64,000 bases of DNA from [Eubacterium] yurii subsp. margaretiae ATCC 43715 (GTDB lineage Bacteria > Bacillota > Clostridia > Peptostreptococcales > Filifactoraceae): the NCBI GenBank assembly GCA_000146855.1, contig GL405246.1, positions 2,350,428-2,414,427 on the forward strand, given 5' to 3'. Position numbers and translations under genes: made by a program. The notes beneath the pieces are model-generated. The model did not search any database. It was not told the DNA's origin and worked only from the letters and a program-made list of their open reading frames with translations. Shown one piece after another: positions 62,137 to 64,000 of this stretch (position 1 is the first letter of the stretch; every line of letters begins with the position of its first letter).

Positions 62137-64000
62137 ATGGCTAAGCTGCAAATGCAGCGTTTATATATCTGTGCACTTAGAAGAGACAGGAGAGCGATTT
62201 TGGAGACTCTTCAAAGGCTTGAAGTTGTTGAAATCAGAGATTTCAATGATGAAGATGCCTATTTGAGTAGCGTACCCGAATCAGAAGAAGATATTTTGCT
62301 TACTGAGAGGGTCAAACAAAATGTCGGCATGATTGAAAGTGCCGTAGAAGTGCTCAAGGAGTCTGCAGACGGAAAGATAGGAGAGCCTTTTTTCCTTGCC
62401 GGTAGAAAATCAAAGTCTGATGAGGAGCAAAAAAATTATCTGCTTGAAAAATACGACAAGGATATAGAGTTGGCAAAGCTGATTAACTCTCACCATGACA
62501 ATATCAGAGAAAAGAAAAGTGAGATAGCTCATATCCATGCGACACTTGAATCACTCAAGCCTTGGATGAATCTGGATGTACCGCTGAATTTTGCAGGTAC
62601 AAAAAGCACAAGGTTCATCTGTGGTACCCTACCTGAGTCTCTTACTAAAAATAAAATTGAAGAGATAGTAGATAACGCCTTATTAAATCAGGAAGTACCT
62701 CTTGATATACCGTATGAAGTACAGGTAGTCTCTGCAATAGATGTATTGACATATTTCACACTTATCTGTCTTAGAAAAGATGAAGATAAGATGACAGATG
62801 TCCTAAGATCTTGCGGTTTTGTCCCTCCGATAGTGGATGGAGACAAAGTCCCTGCGGAAATTGAAAAAGAGTTGCTCCAAAAAATGGAAGATGCAAACAA
62901 GTCTATAGAAGAATCTAGACAGATTATAAGCTCAAAGGTGGATAATATTGAAGATTTGAGATTTTTACTTGACTTTGAGACTTTGAGATTGGACAGATTT
63001 GCAGTAGTACCTAAGCTTGTAAATGCGAGCAAGGTATTCGTACTTAAGGGCTATGTGCCTATGAAGTACATGAACAAACTTACAAATATATTGACATCGA
63101 AATTCCCGATGGATATACAGATACAAAACGTGGACGAAAATGATGCAGATGCACCTGTACTTTTGAGAAATAACGGCTATTCTAGTCCACTTGAAACTGT
63201 TATAGAGTCGTATTCACTACCGTCAACGGAAGATGTCGATCCTACAATAGCAGTATCATTGTTTTATTATTTTATGTTCGGTCTGATGCTTTCAGATGCC
63301 GGATACGGTTTTATAATCTTTATGGCGTCGCTTTTAGGTCTTGTAATGTTCAAGGACAATCTTGAACCCGGCTTGAAAAAGACTCTTAAGATGTACCTGT
63401 TCTGCGGAATATCCACGATATTTTGGGGAGTAATGTTCGGCAGTTACTTCGGAGATATAGTTGACGTAGTCAGCCAAAAATTCTTCGAAACTACCGTAAG
63501 TATACAACCTATGTGGTTCTTCCCTGTCAAAGAGCCGATGAGACTTCTTACCTTCTCTTTGATAGTCGGTATAATCCACCTTTTCGCAGGTATGTTCCTA
63601 AAGGGTGTAACTCTTGCCAAAAAAGGCGACTACAAGGGAGTATTTGCGGAAGTTGTACTATGGTACGGTCTATTAATAGGATGTATCATACTTTTGATGT
63701 CTACAGAAATGCTTCGTAACGTGTTTAAATATGATTTCTTGCTTCCGGATACACTGATTGCATTTGGCAAGTATCTTGCCCTATTATCAGCAATAGGTAT
63801 CATATTGACAAACGGAACAGCAGAAAATTTTGGAGTGAAAGTTGCTCAAGGTCTATACGCACTTTACGGCATATCAGGATATCTAAGCGATGTCTTGTCA
63901 TATTCGAGACTTCTTGCCCTTGGTCTTGCTACAGGTGTAATAGCTTCTGTTATCAATATGATGGCGGGAATGCTGGTAGACTCATCTGGAAAAATCTTGG
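62137..64000 (+). CDS. ntpI: V-type ATP synthase subunit I (partial at window end)
   Basis: An open frame of 621 codons that continues past the window. It starts MAKLQMQRLYICALRRD. The N-terminal cytosolic half is coiled coil; the C-terminal half enters the membrane (SLFYYFMFGLMLSDAGYG is the characteristic motif; later YLSDVLSYSRLLALGLATG). Subunit I forms the stator channel that passes sodium or protons against the rotor ring. AGGGGGG lies before the ATG. Further subunits should follow outside the window. With the Gcd sodium pump, a sodium-coupled enzyme is plausible. Confidence 0.95.
   Translation, partial: MAKLQMQRLYICALRRDRRAILETLQRLEVVEIRDFNDEDAYLSSVPESEEDILLTERVKQNVGMIESAVEVLKESADGKIGEPFFLAGRKSKSDEEQKNYLLEKYDKDIELAKLINSHHDNIREKKSEIAHIHATLESLKPWMNLDVPLNFAGTKSTRFICGTLPESLTKNKIEEIVDNALLNQEVPLDIPYEVQVVSAIDVLTYFTLICLRKDEDKMTDVLRSCGFVPPIVDGDKVPAEIEKELLQKMEDANKSIEESRQIISSKVDNIEDLRFLLDFETLRLDRFAVVPKLVNASKVFVLKGYVPMKYMNKLTNILTSKFPMDIQIQNVDENDADAPVLLRNNGYSSPLETVIESYSLPSTEDVDPTIAVSLFYYFMFGLMLSDAGYGFIIFMASLLGLVMFKDNLEPGLKKTLKMYLFCGISTIFWGVMFGSYFGDIVDVVSQKFFETTVSIQPMWFFPVKEPMRLLTFSLIVGIIHLFAGMFLKGVTLAKKGDYKGVFAEVVLWYGLLIGCIILLMSTEMLRNVFKYDFLLPDTLIAFGKYLALLSAIGIILTNGTAENFGVKVAQGLYALYGISGYLSDVLSYSRLLALGLATGVIASVINMMAGMLVDSSGKIL

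Overview
This window looks like the chromosome of a low-GC, Gram-positive, strictly anaerobic Clostridia-type bacterium that ferments amino acids. Codon use is strongly biased to ATA and AGA, most genes have GGAGG-type ribosome binding sites, and several start with TTG. It carries a biotin-dependent glutaconyl-CoA decarboxylase sodium pump, sodium-coupled glutamate and serine/threonine carriers, pyruvate phosphate dikinase, a V-type ATPase, an S-layer-homology surface protein and a SCIFF ranthipeptide precursor. A glutamate-fermenting relative of the Peptostreptococcaceae or Peptoniphilaceae is plausible, but that placement is inference.

Layout. 0.2-5.6 kb (minus strand): three perfect DnaA boxes at the edge, an acetyltransferase, the SCIFF peptide gene, a selenium-type cluster (cysteine desulfurase, YedE-like transporter, TusA-like protein, DUF3343) and a second acetyltransferase. 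6.8-13.2 kb (plus): glutaconyl-CoA decarboxylase delta, gamma and beta subunits, glutaconate CoA-transferase A and B, and decarboxylase alpha. 13.8-21.6 kb (plus): GltS, a hypothetical gene, an SDR, SerS, cytidine deaminase, pyrimidine-nucleoside phosphorylase and a secreted protein with a cystatin-like motif. 21.7-25.2 kb (minus): AI-2E family, MATE and HD proteins. 25.7-27.2 kb (plus): a MetQ-like lipoprotein behind a structured leader, and an unknown gene. 27.4-32.0 kb (minus): a complete Bce-type peptide-sensing and detoxification module. 32.3-40.9 kb (minus): sialic acid catabolism (NanA, NanE, YhcH) and a Dpp-type ABC importer that may carry sialic acid. 41.3-42.7 kb (minus): MoaC and a frameshifted MoaA. 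42.9-52 kb: flotillin, a transglutaminase/SLH protein, an ORF6N protein between repeats, SstT, DUF3793 and flavodoxin. 52-64 kb: a zinc-ribbon membrane protein, the PpdK regulator and PpdK, membrane proteins of unknown role, a self-inhibited Fic enzyme, and the start of a V-ATPase operon that runs off the window.

How the genes fit together. Glutamate is imported by GltS and would be fermented by the hydroxyglutarate route. GctAB makes glutaconyl-CoA and the Gcd complex decarboxylates it while pumping sodium. Dehydratase genes (hgdABC) are not in this window. The selenium genes and moaCA are often found in organisms with selenium-dependent molybdenum hydroxylases, but no such enzyme is in view. 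Intergenic regions are rich in short palindromic repeats of at least three families, some lying inside the selenium cluster and the bce locus. I saw no tRNA, rRNA, CRISPR array or transposase gene.
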